A stretch of DNA of 64,000 bases from VXNJ01 sp009840625 (lineage in GTDB: Bacteria > Chloroflexota > UBA11872 > VXNJ01). Location of the stretch: NCBI GenBank assembly GCA_965207915.1, contig OZ242304.1, positions 2,377,125-2,441,124 on the forward strand, written 5' to 3'. Of this stretch, positions 52,556 through 61,000 are shown piece after piece. The notes beneath the pieces were generated by a model. It had not been told where the DNA came from. It saw nothing but the letters and a program-made list of their open reading frames with translations, and did no database searches. How positions within the stretch are numbered: position 1 is the stretch's first letter; each line of letters opens with the position of its first letter. The position numbers were made by a program, and so were the translations under genes.

Positions 52556-53137
52556 ATGAAAGAAGCGCCCTTCCTGCCTACCGTGCAGCGGATCGTCGGT
52601 GGCGTCCAGGTCCAGGACCACCCGCCTGGGCGGCTTGCGGTACGCCTCCAGGAAAAGGTCCCAGAGCAGGGAGTCCATCGCCTTGGTGTCGGCGCCGATG
52701 CGCCGGTAGCGGTCGGATGCCGCTTCGTCCGGACGCGACAGCTCCAGGCGGCCGAGGGCCGACGGGGACGCCAGGGCCCGGCCCCTGTCGCGCAGTCGGT
52801 GCCGGTCCCCGCCGGTGACGTCGCGCTTGCCCACCATAAGCGCCAGCAGGGGATCGGCGCGCAAAAGGTCGTGGTCCGAGAGGTCCTCGTAACCCAGCGC
52901 CAGGGCGTAGACGCGCTGGGCGATAAGGTCCCTGACGGTGTGCTCTACGCGACGCGGATCGCGGTGGTCGATAAAGCAATTGGCCAACCGCTCGAGCATC
53001 CCCGGCCGCCTGTCCACCTCGGAGAGCAGCAGGCCGCCGGCGTCGGAGGTGAGGTGCCCGCCGTCGAATCGGGCGGTGACCTTGCGCCGTCCCAGGCCCC
53101 AGAAATGAAGCTGCCGCGATTTACACTCTGTCATCAT
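52556..53137 (-). pseudogene. IS1380 transposase, N-terminal part
   Basis: From ATG 53137: QLHFWGLGRRKVTARFDGGH, LTSDAGGLLLSEVDRRPGML, CFIDHRDPRRVEHTVRDLIA, YALALGYEDLSDHDLLRADP and VVLDLDATDDPLHGRQEGRF-FH. DLDATDDPLHGRQE includes the first catalytic Asp. The frame is broken after FFH by IS110 and continues at 51127. Confidence 0.9.
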
Positions 53138-53338
53138 GGCCGGGCCGCCTTGCGGGTGCTGAAGATGGGTGGTTACTTCTTCAGGTTACCCCTCGGCGGC
53201 CGCCTGATTTGCAGGGGCTGGTGACGGATGCGGGCTAGGGTGCTTGCATAACGCGCAAGCAGTTCCCGCACATTCCGCCACTCCGGTCTTGATGACCACG
53301 CTGGCGCAATCGCCAAGCTCGCCTCCGATCGCCCAGCA

Positions 53339-53525
53339 ATGACTGAACAGACACTACCCCCCAAGGGCGGGCCCCAATTTCGCCGACAAGACCATCTGGA
53401 CCGGCGACAACCTGGACATTCTGCGCGACCTCAACAGCGCCAGCTTCGATCTGGTCTACCTGGACCCACCGTTCAACTTCAGGACCTACGAGGCCCCAAT
53501 CGACTCGAACGACCGCGGCCCCTAA
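53339..53525 (+). pseudogene. N-terminal fragment of an adenine-type DNA methyltransferase
   Basis: ATG 53339 gives MTEQTLPPKGGP; a one-base shift in GGGCCCC then continues as NFADKTIWTGDNLDILRDLN and SASFDLVYLDPPFNFRTYEA to a stop at 53525. GDNLDIL and DLVYLDPPFN are the SAM-binding entry and catalytic DPPF motifs of beta-class site-specific DNA methyltransferases. Everything after the DPPF block is absent. Proteins with this N-terminus often end in an HNH domain like the fragment at 35021-35156. Confidence 0.75.
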
Positions 53526-53633
53526 GACTCCATGTGCATCGATCTCCTTCTCTGCGGGTCCCCACGAAAGCACACTCCCGTCGTCGAACATGATCCCAGC
53601 GACGCCCTCGTATTACGCGAATATCGGCCGCAC

Positions 53634-53777
53634 CGTCACCACGGCAGCGCCAGCCCGATCAGAAGCCCCAAAGATAGTCCGAGCGCCAGGGCGCAAAACA
53701 CGCAGACGACGAGAAAACAAACATATGGACTTCAATTCCTCGCGCGCGGTCTTTTCACGGATCTGCTCGGAGTCCAT
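53634..53777 (-). CDS. Mini-gene, 47 aa, possibly a frameshifted small membrane protein
   Basis: The ATG at 53777 lies inside the stop of the preceding gene. The frame reads MDSEQIREKTAREELKSICL then Arg-rich residues. A +1 frame from about 53720 would instead give LVVCVFCALALGLSLGLLIG, a convincing membrane helix, suggesting one small indel. Last member of the overlapping array. Confidence 0.3.
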
Positions 53778-53908
53778 CAGATCGTCTCCAGTTCGTCCGG
53801 CTGGATGCGGTAGGCGATCTTGTGAATGCCGTCTATCGGCTCGATGGTACGTATTCCGTACCCGCTGTATTTGCTGAGGACTTCGACGATCGTGCCTTCC
53901 GGAATCAC
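53777..53908 (-). CDS. Mini-gene, 43 aa, hypothetical
   Basis: From GTG 53908, overlapping the previous stop (GTGA): VIPEGTIVEVLSKYSGYGIR then TIEPIDGIHKIAYRIQPDEL-ETI. A compact beta-rich sequence that could be a small SH3-like fold. No family recognised. Confidence 0.45.
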   Translation of the reverse strand: MIPEGTIVEVLSKYSGYGIRTIEPIDGIHKIAYRIQPDELETI

Positions 53909-54057
53909 ATCCGCGGCCGAGTGACGATCCCGGAATGTGGTGCCGACGCGTGCGACAAGGTAAACCGGGGCTTGATGTCGGCGACCGTGCGGAAACGGCG
54001 CCCGACGATGTCCCGCTCCGGCGTGCGCTTGCAGAAGCTCTCGGTCAGCTGCGGCAT
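53905..54057 (-). CDS. Mini-gene, 50 aa, hypothetical
   Basis: ATG 54057 overlaps the previous stop (TGATG): MPQLTESFCKRTPERDIVGR then RFRTVADIKPRFTLSHASAP. Basic and hydrophilic. Its TGA overlaps the next GTG. Support comes from the coupling pattern and coherent composition. Confidence 0.45.
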   Translation of the reverse strand: MPQLTESFCKRTPERDIVGRRFRTVADIKPRFTLSHASAPHSGIVTRPRM

Positions 54058-54236
54058 CAGAGGCCGGCCTCACCGTGCGTGAAGTCCGGCAGTGGCATCT
54101 TCTTGCAGGACCACAGTTGCCGCACCTGTTTGACCGCACCGAGCGAGCCGTCGCCGGCCGGGTCCATGTGCTCGGACTCTTTGGGAAACAGCTCGACCGC
54201 GGCGCGGCTCCGCTCGATGCAGGTGGTGGTTTTCAT
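54057..54236 (-). CDS. Mini-gene, 59 aa, hypothetical
   Basis: ATG 54236 overlaps the preceding stop (ATGA). MKTTTCIERSRAAVELFPKE then SEHMDPAGDGSLGAVKQVRQ and LWSCKKMPLPDFTHGEAGL. Two Cys; no recognised family. It lies in the middle of the array of overlapping genes. Confidence 0.5.
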   Translation of the reverse strand: MKTTTCIERSRAAVELFPKESEHMDPAGDGSLGAVKQVRQLWSCKKMPLPDFTHGEAGL

Positions 54237-54640
54237 CCCCGCGCCTCGAACGCTGCCCGGATCTCGTCGCGGTTGGGATTGGTCCAGAACCAGTAACCGC
54301 CGATCGTCTTTCCGGGCTTCATCAGCTGCGGCCGGTCGCCCTCCTGCAGATCCGGGTCAATCCAGCATGCCGAGTAGCTTGCCAGGTTGAGCACGCCGTA
54401 ATCGATGCCGCCCTGGTACAGGTAAATCCAGACGACCGAGGGATGCCTCCCCATCGGGCACAGAAACCGGCGGCGATGACGCTTCCGACGCGCCCGAGTC
54501 ATGAGCCCGTTGAGAGCCCGGACTGCCTCGAGCTCGTACACCGGCGCGGCGCAGACGACGTGGTAAGCGAACCGCAACACGTTTCCGAAACTGACGTCCT
54601 CCACCTTCACCGTCGCCCAGCTTCGCCCCGACCAGGTCAC
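54233..54640 (-). CDS. Hypothetical protein, 135 aa, largest of the overlapping array but one
   Basis: From GTG 54640 (GGAGG 5 bases upstream, GTGA overlap with the preceding stop): VEDVSFGNVLRFAYHVVCAA, then YELEAVRALNGLMTRARRKR, HPSVVWIYLYQGGIDYGVLN and KTIGGYWFWTNPNRDEIRAA. The frame is open further upstream, but the Shine-Dalgarno and the overlap favour this start. A soluble alpha/beta protein; family unknown. The compact gene arrangement is phage-like. Confidence 0.6.
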   Translation of the reverse strand: MTWSGRSWATVKVEDVSFGNVLRFAYHVVCAAPVYELEAVRALNGLMTRARRKRHRRRFLCPMGRHPSVVWIYLYQGGIDYGVLNLASYSACWIDPDLQEGDRPQLMKPGKTIGGYWFWTNPNRDEIRAAFEARG

Positions 54641-54816
54641 AGGAACCTCCCGATGCCGATGCCGAGCTCGACCGCGTTGTCCGCCAAGCGCCGCACTAGG
54701 CCGAGCCAGGGATCGCATCGGCGCAGGCTGGCGTCGTCCTCGTCAAACCTGTCGGAGTCGACCCGGCCCAGCTCGCTGACAAATGGTTGTCGTATTGCTA
54801 CATCATTTGCGCTCAT
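54637..54816 (-). CDS. Mini-gene, 59 aa, hypothetical
   Basis: ATG 54816 overlaps the stop of the 126-aa gene by one base (TAATG): MSANDVAIRQPFVSELGRVD, SDRFDEDDASLRRCDPWLGL and VRRLADNAVELGIGIGRFL. Acidic middle, helical end. Its stop overlaps the next GTG. No family. Confidence 0.5.
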   Translation of the reverse strand: MSANDVAIRQPFVSELGRVDSDRFDEDDASLRRCDPWLGLVRRLADNAVELGIGIGRFL

Positions 54817-55196
54817 TAAGTGTCCTTTCGTGTCGATTCCCGTCGCCGCGCTCGCCTTCCGGCATTGATCCGGTCCCGGTTCTCCGCCCAGTAGTCGCGC
54901 TGCCGGTCGCGGATGCGGTCACGGTTGTCAGCGTAGTACCGGCGGTGCTCCTCGTTCATCGCCTCGCGGTTGTCCCGGTACCGAACTTTCATTTCCGCCA
55001 GTCTGCGATCACGGTTCGCCAGGTGCCAACGGCGCTTCCGCAGTCGACGCCGTGCCTTCGAACGCAAAAGCCGACTGGCCGGCGGCAGATCCCGCTCCTC
55101 ATACCAGACGTCGGGCACGTATTTGGGATTGAGCAGCTGCAGCATCTCGCGCCGGATCTCCTCGTCGGAAATCAGCGGATCCTGGTAATCGCTCAC
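54816..55196 (-). CDS. Asn-Arg repeat protein, 126 aa
   Basis: From GTG 55196: MSDYQDPLISDEEIRREMLQ, then LLNPKYVPDVWYEERDLPPA, followed by a very basic region with three to four repeats of about 16 residues (NREAMNEEHRRYYADNRDRI, RDRQRDYWAENRDRINAGRR). The pattern NRDRIxxxxRxYYAxN forms long charged helices and is seen in phage and mobile-element proteins, sometimes attached to HNH domains; here no catalytic domain follows. The same repeat type occurs in the chimeric frame at 55447-55710. Confidence 0.6.
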   Translation of the reverse strand: MSDYQDPLISDEEIRREMLQLLNPKYVPDVWYEERDLPPASRLLRSKARRRLRKRRWHLANRDRRLAEMKVRYRDNREAMNEEHRRYYADNRDRIRDRQRDYWAENRDRINAGRRARRRESTRKDT

Positions 55197-55283
55197 GAGC
55201 GCACCGCCTGCAGATCGTCCGGAGCGGCCGCGGCCTGCTCCCGGGAGACGGCCTCGCGCGCGACGCTTGGCAATGACCCGCGA

Positions 55284-55415
55284 CTACGACCCCGCCAGGA
55301 CTGCGGACATGGCAAACCAGCTGCCAGCGTAGACCAGGGCCCCGCCGATCGCCGCGCCGCCGGCCAGCAGGACCAACGACAGGGCACCCTGCGGGTGCCG
55401 TAATTTACGCATCAT
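55284..55415 (-). CDS. Membrane mini-protein, 43 aa
   Basis: MMRKLRHPQGALSLVLLAGG then AAIGGALVYAGSWFAMSAVL-AGS. A basic N-terminus and two short hydrophobic segments with Gly/Ala packing motifs, reminiscent of small phage holin-like or TA type I peptides, though too short to assign. AGGAG about 8 bases before ATG 55415. A degraded copy lies at 34860-34992. Confidence 0.5.
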   Translation of the reverse strand: MMRKLRHPQGALSLVLLAGGAAIGGALVYAGSWFAMSAVLAGS

Positions 55416-55446
55416 GCAAACGCTCCTGGAAAAAAGCCGGCGACCT

Positions 55447-55710
55447 TTACGACTGACCCGCGCCAAGCCGCTTGCGCTTGCGCCACGAGGCCAAGATCCG
55501 CTCCCGGTTGGCGGCGTAGCGTTCGCGCTGCCGCTCGAGGATCTGGTCGCGGTTTTCGGCGTAGTGCTCGCGCCGGTGCTCGAGAATGCGCTCTCGGTTT
55601 TTGGTCCCGTATTGGCTTTGCTGGCCCCGGATTGTCTCCCGGTCGCCGTCGGCGGCGACCTCGAAGCTCTCCTTGGCCACGTCGATCCCCACGTAGCGGG
55701 GCTGGTTCAT
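55447..55710 (-). pseudogene. Chimeric frame: IS110 transposase N-terminus joined to Asn-Arg repeats
   Basis: From ATG 55710 the first 19 residues MNQPRYVGIDVAKESFEVA are the start of an IS110 transposase (GIDVAK with the first Asp). The frame then passes without a break into KNRERILEHRREHYAENRDQ and ILERQRERYAANRERILASW, the repeat type of the gene at 54816. It is an in-frame fusion produced by deletion or recombination. Whether it is expressed is unknown. Confidence 0.65.
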
Positions 55711-55807
55711 GCTAGAACTCCTTAGCTACCCGCGGTCCGGAACCCTTTCTTGCGGATGCGGACACGAGTCTTAAGGCTCGGTCCCGGGTAACCTCGGGGC
55801 GATGGGC

Positions 55808-55916
55808 CGCGGCAGATCGCCTGGACGTCGATCGCGCCCTTTTGGGCCAGAAGGTCCTGCGGCTGGGCGACGGTGCGCTGGGCTGGTACGGCGGTCGTGT
55901 AGTTCAGGGTCGGCAT
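55808..55916 (-). pseudogene. Second copy of the 5' end of the split small gene
   Basis: MPTLNYTTAVPAQRTVAQPQ then DLLAQKGAIDVQAICRG, identical to the start of the gene at 29629-29918, after which the sequence diverges at 55808. It was carried along with the duplicated 3' end of the giant gene. Confidence 0.8.
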
Positions 55917-58067
55917 GCCGCTCAGATCCTAATCGGTGAAGACCACGTCTCCCTGCGCCTGTTTGTCGGCCAGGCCGCTGCTCCAGACGAGGACGAGGCC
56001 GAGCCGGTCCTCGCCGCCGATGGCCACGGTCACCGTGGCCGAGGGCTGATCGCTGGTCAGGTCGACGAAGACGTTGCCGTCGATCTTGCCGTCGCGGAGC
56101 GGCGTCAGGATGATCGTCGGGCTGCTGCCCGGGAGGCAGCTGAGGCTGACCTCGAAATCGACCGATGCGTCGCCGCGGCTGGCCGTGGGGCTGCTGATCA
56201 GCAGCGTCGGGCGGCCGTCGCAGGCGGTCAGGGCGGACCCGTCGGGCTCGTCCTGCTCGACCGCGACCGGATCCTCCACCACGACCGGCGGGTCGTCGTC
56301 GTCGGCGACCGCCACGGTGGCCGCGCCCTGGGACGAGGACACCGTGTAGCCGCTGCCGGCGTTCACCGTTGCGGTGACCGAGCCGTCGGCCTCGTCGGCA
56401 TCGTCGTCGGTCGTGCCGACGGTGAAGGTGGCGCTGCCGGAGGTCGGGATCGTCACCGTCCGCTTACCGGCGCCGGCGCCGTAGTCGCCCGAGGCCGAGA
56501 CCGTGACGCTGACGTCGAGGTTGGACGAAGGCGCCGGGCTGGCGCTGATCGTGAAGCTGGCCGAGCCGCCCTCGGTGACGGCGCCGCCGGCCGAGATCGA
56601 AACGACCGGGACCGCGACCGGATCCTCCACCACGACCGGCGGGTCGTCGTCGTCGGCGACCGCCACGGTGGCCGCGCCCTGGGACGAGGACACCGTGTAG
56701 CCGCTGCCGGCGTTCACCGTTGCGGTGACCGAGCCGTCGGCCTCGTCGGCATCGTCGTCGGTCGTGCCGACGGTGAAGGTGGCGCTGCCGGAGGTCGGGA
56801 TCGTCACCGTCCGCTTACCGGCGCCGGCGCCGTAGTCGCCCGAGGCCGAGACCGTGACGCTGACGTCGAGGTTGGACGAAGGCGCCGGGCTGGCGCTGAT
56901 CGTGAAGCTGGCCGAGCCGCCCTCGGTGACGGCGCCGCCGGCGCTGACGCTGATCTCCGGCGTGGGCGGCGGAGGTGGCGGCGTGTCTTGTGCCGCCGCC
57001 GCCGCGAGCGCGGTCAGCTCGGTCACCACCTCGTCCCAGACCGGGCTGCTGTGGCGGTCCGCCATGTCCTGGGCCTCGGCGGCCGTCATGGGACCGCCGG
57101 TGACGCCGCTGCCGTCGTGTTCGCCGAAGGCCAGCAGCACCCGGTTCCAGCGGTTCACGTGGGCGGCGCCGTGCTGGGTCTGGGCGGCCAGCGCCTGCAC
57201 CCTGGCGACCACGTCCGGGTCGACGGCGTGGACTGTCGGCTCCTGGACCGGATCGTCGTCGTCGGCGACCGTGGCGGTCTCGGAGGACAGCGCGCCGATG
57301 GTGTAGCCGCTGCCGCTGGCCAGGGTGGCGGTGACGGAACCGTCGGGCTCGTCGGTCTGGTCGTCGGTGGTGGCGATCGTCAGCGTGGCGCTGCCGGAGG
57401 TCGGGATCGTCACCGTCTGCTGGCCGGCGCCGGCGCCGTAGTCGCCGGCGGTCGTGATGGTCACGCTTACCGGCAGGTCGGCCGTCGGAGCGGGGCTGGC
57501 CGTCAACGTGAAGGTGACGGGATCGCCCTCGGTGCCGCCGGCGGCGCCGGCGATGTTGACTTCAGGGGTGGGCGGCGGTGGTGGCGGTGTCTGCAGGGGG
57601 ACGGCCTCGAGCGCGGTCAGCTCGGCGACCACCAGGTCCCACACCGGGCTGCTGTGGCGGTCCGCCATGTCCTGGGCCTCGGCGGCCGTCATCGGGCCGC
57701 CGGTGACGCCGCTGCCGTCGTGTTCGCCGAAGGCCAGCAGCACCCGGTTCCAGCGGTTCACGTGGGCGGCGCCGTGCTGGGTCTGGGCGGCCAGCTCCTT
57801 GACCCTGGCGATCGTTCCCTGGTTGACCGTGTAGCCGCCGTCGTCGTCGGACACGACCACGATGGCCGTCCCCTGGGTTGAGGACACAGTGTAGGCGCTG
57901 CCCGCGTTCACCGTCGCCGTGACGGAGCCGTCGGCCTCGTCGGTGGAGTCGTCGGTCGTGCCGACGGTGAAGGTGGCGCTGCCCGTGGTAGGGATGGTCA
58001 CCGTGCGCTGGCCGGTGCTGACGCCGAAGTCGCCGATGGCGGTGACCGTGACGCTCGCGTCCAGGTC
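55808..58067. repeat. Long direct repeat, copy 2 (pairs with 29810-31735)
   Basis: Near-identical to 29810-31735 in the same orientation, about 26 kb away, with an additional 351-bp (117-codon) tandem copy of one Calx-beta module at about 56590-56940. It encodes the C-terminal third of the 2,507-aa protein. Confidence 0.85.
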
Positions 58068-61000
58068 CGCCGCCGGGGCCGGGTTGGCGCTGATTGTGAA
58101 GGTCGCGTCCCCGCCCTCGGTCACGTTGCCGTCGGCGGTCACGCTGATCAGCGGCACGGACGTGTTGGGCGCGGGCGTCTCGAAGTCCACCGTGAAGGTC
58201 TTGGGCGTCGCGCCGGCGGCCAGGGTCCGCACGGTGATCTTGTCCAGCTGGGTCGTCCCAGCAAGGACGGAGACCACGTAATGCGACTGCGGCTTAAGGC
58301 CGGTGAGCTGGTGCTCGGTCGCGGTGGTGGTGACTTCCGTCAGGACCGGGATGCCCGTGAAGCTCTCGTGCCAGACGACCAGGTAGGACGCGCCGTCCCC
58401 CTGCGGCTTCCAGGCGACGGTCGCCGTGGTGTCGGAGACGCGCTTGAGCTGGACCGGCGGCGGCGGCGGCAGGTCGTTGTTGGCGACGTAGACCGAGGCG
58501 TAGCTCCTGAACTTGTTCAGCCGGTAGCCCTCGCCGAACCGCACCGTCGCGCCGAGCATCCCGTTGGAGCCCCAACCGGTGTCGTCGACGGTGGGGATGG
58601 TGAACGAGACGCTGCCTGAGGTGGGCACGTTGACCGTGCGCTCGCCCAGGTGCTGGGCGGCGACCACGGATGATGGGCCGGCCAGGCGCACCCTGACGTC
58701 CAGCGGCGCGTCGGGCGCGGGGTCCACGGTGACCGTGTAGACCGCGTCCTCGCCCTCGGTGATCGTCCCGCCGGCGGCGCTGATCGACACCTCGGGCACC
58801 CGCTCCACGATCACCGAGGTGGGCTCGGCCTGGACCGGCGAGCCGGCCGCAAGCGTGGTGAAGCGAATCACCGGGCTGGCGGTCGACAGCTGCGTCGCGC
58901 CGTGGTCCTGGTAGTAGACCACCGCCCGGTACTCGGTGTCCGGCTCCAGGTGGCGGATGTTCCAGGCCGGGTCGTTGGGCTCGGCCCCGAACCAGGCATC
59001 CTCGGCCGGGACGCCGGGGAAGGGCGAGGTGGTGGACCAGTAGCGGACCTCGTAGCCCTCGGCGCCGACCACCTGAGGCCAGCTCAGGTCAAGCCCCGTG
59101 TCGGAGAGGTTGGCGTAGCTCAGGTCGCCCACGCGCTCCACCACCGGGTCGGGCAGGTCGCCCAGCAGCCGCTGGCAGCCCACGCAGGAGCCCAGCGTGC
59201 GGTGGAAGCTGAAGCTGTCGGTGCGCACCGTCTTCGGCGGCGTCTCCGTCGAGATCTGGTTGTCGCTGCGCTCGTACAGCTTGTAGCCCTCGACCTGGAA
59301 GGTCACGTTGCCGACCACGTTGGCGCCGACGTGGATGTCGACCTGGACCGGCGTGCGGCTGACCGTGACCGAGCCGGCGCTGACGGCAGAGTCAGTTCTG
59401 AAGGTGTGCAGGTGCGATGCGGCGGGGCTGGTGAACCAGACCCGGTGGGACCGGAAGTACTCCGACGTGCCGCTCCGCAACAGCGGCCTGGCGAAGTCGG
59501 CGCTGATGGAGAAGCGCTTGTCCTGGTCCGCCGGCGGGTCGTTCTTCGTCCGCACCCAGAAGTAGTGCGCCTTGCGCCCCGTGTTCAGCGAGGCCGGGAA
59601 GGCCAGATTGAGCCCGCCGTCCTCGATGGACGTCCAGGTGGTCCCGTCGTCGATGGAGAACTCCAGGGTCTGCTCCCACTCGTCGTCGTCCCTGATGATG
59701 AGCGGCACCCGCACCTCGGGGTAGTCGAAGCCTTCCACCTGGTACAGCACGCCATTTTCATAGAAGTTGTGGCCGACGGCGTAGGGCCGGTGGATCAGGA
59801 ACGTCCCGTGGTCGAAGGCGTCGTTGTCCTGCCCCGCGGCGAGGCTCACCGGACGCCACTTGTTGGCGTCGCTCTCGTAGACGGACTGCGACGAGAAGGG
59901 GCAGCCGTCGTGGCGGTCCAGCAGCGGGCCGGCGGTGCTGCCGTAGCCGAAATTAATCCCATCCCGGCCAAGCCCTTCGACGATGGGGTCGCCCAGGTTG
60001 TAGGGGCTGCGGCTCCCGGTGTGGCACATCAGCCGGTCCCGGTCCGGTTGGCCCGGCCCGATGTAGCCCCCGAAGTGGCTGAGCGGCTCACCCACCTGGC
60101 TGGCGACGTAGAAGTGCCGGCGCTGCTGGGGGTCCACCGCCTGCCACTGGTAGGTCACCGCCGGGCCGCCCTCGGTCAGCGTGATCGTCGGCGGCGGGTC
60201 GTGCCTGGTGTAGTTGGCGATCACCCAGCCCGTGTCGCAGTCGTTGCCCGAGATCGTGCCCGCGCAGGTGCGGAACTGCACGAAGGCGTCGGCGGCCCCC
60301 AGGTTCAGGCCGATCTTGAGCGCCTCGGAGTGGGTGCTCCAGGAGACGGCGGGGTTGGGGTAGAGCGACCAGGAACTGTGGCCGTCGCCGATGCTCCAGC
60401 CCTCGGGCAGGCGCAGGCCCTGCAGGCGCTCGGAGTTCGACGCGGTGGCGCGAAGGGTGTACGTGCTGTTGGGCTGCACGGACGCGTCGTATACGTACAC
60501 CCAGTAGGTCGTATTTGGCTCAAGCTGCAGCCCCGAACCGTCGCCCTGGTAGGTGAAGGTGAAGGTCCGGTCGGCGCTGCCCACCGGCATGGAGGGGCGC
60601 GCCAGATCGGCCAGGACGTCGGCGGCGGTGCTGCCCGGCGAGCCGCCGGAGCCGGCCCAGATCTGTACCCGCAGATCACGGGCGGCGTCGGAGTCGCCGA
60701 TCTCGGCAAACTCGACGTCGACGCTGTTGAGGCGGTAGTGGCCGCCGTTCTTGCCGGTGCGGAACGACTGCGCGCGGTCACGTACGGTACTGGCAGTCGT
60801 CACGGTCAACGCCGCGCCGTCGGCCTGGCCCAGGTTGCTCATCACCGCCGGCTCACCGGGCGGCGCGTTCACCGGCGTGGGCTCCACCCGGAACAGGGGC
60901 GAGATGCCGTAGAAGGCGTGGTCCTGGGTGCTCGCGATGGTGTTGTAGCTGATGGGGCCGGTGTCCGCGTCGGTGGTCGAGAACCGTCCGCGCCGGGCGT

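Larger units (their letters stand above)
50063..53234 (-). mobile_element. IS1380-family element, interrupted by IS110 element C
   Basis: Perfect terminal inverted repeats CCCGCATCCGTCACCA (50063) and TGGTGACGGATGCGGG (ending 53234), flanked on both sides by CTAG (50059-50062 and 53235-53238), consistent with a 4-bp target duplication. The transposase gene on the minus strand is split by IS110 at 51128-52555. Confidence 0.9.

Noticed and set aside
55842..57881. A 679-codon open frame on the plus strand, and a similar one at 29844-31532
   Set aside because: Antisense to the highly repetitive GC-rich Calx-beta coding region; low-complexity Gly/Arg/Asp/Val composition typical of shadow frames.
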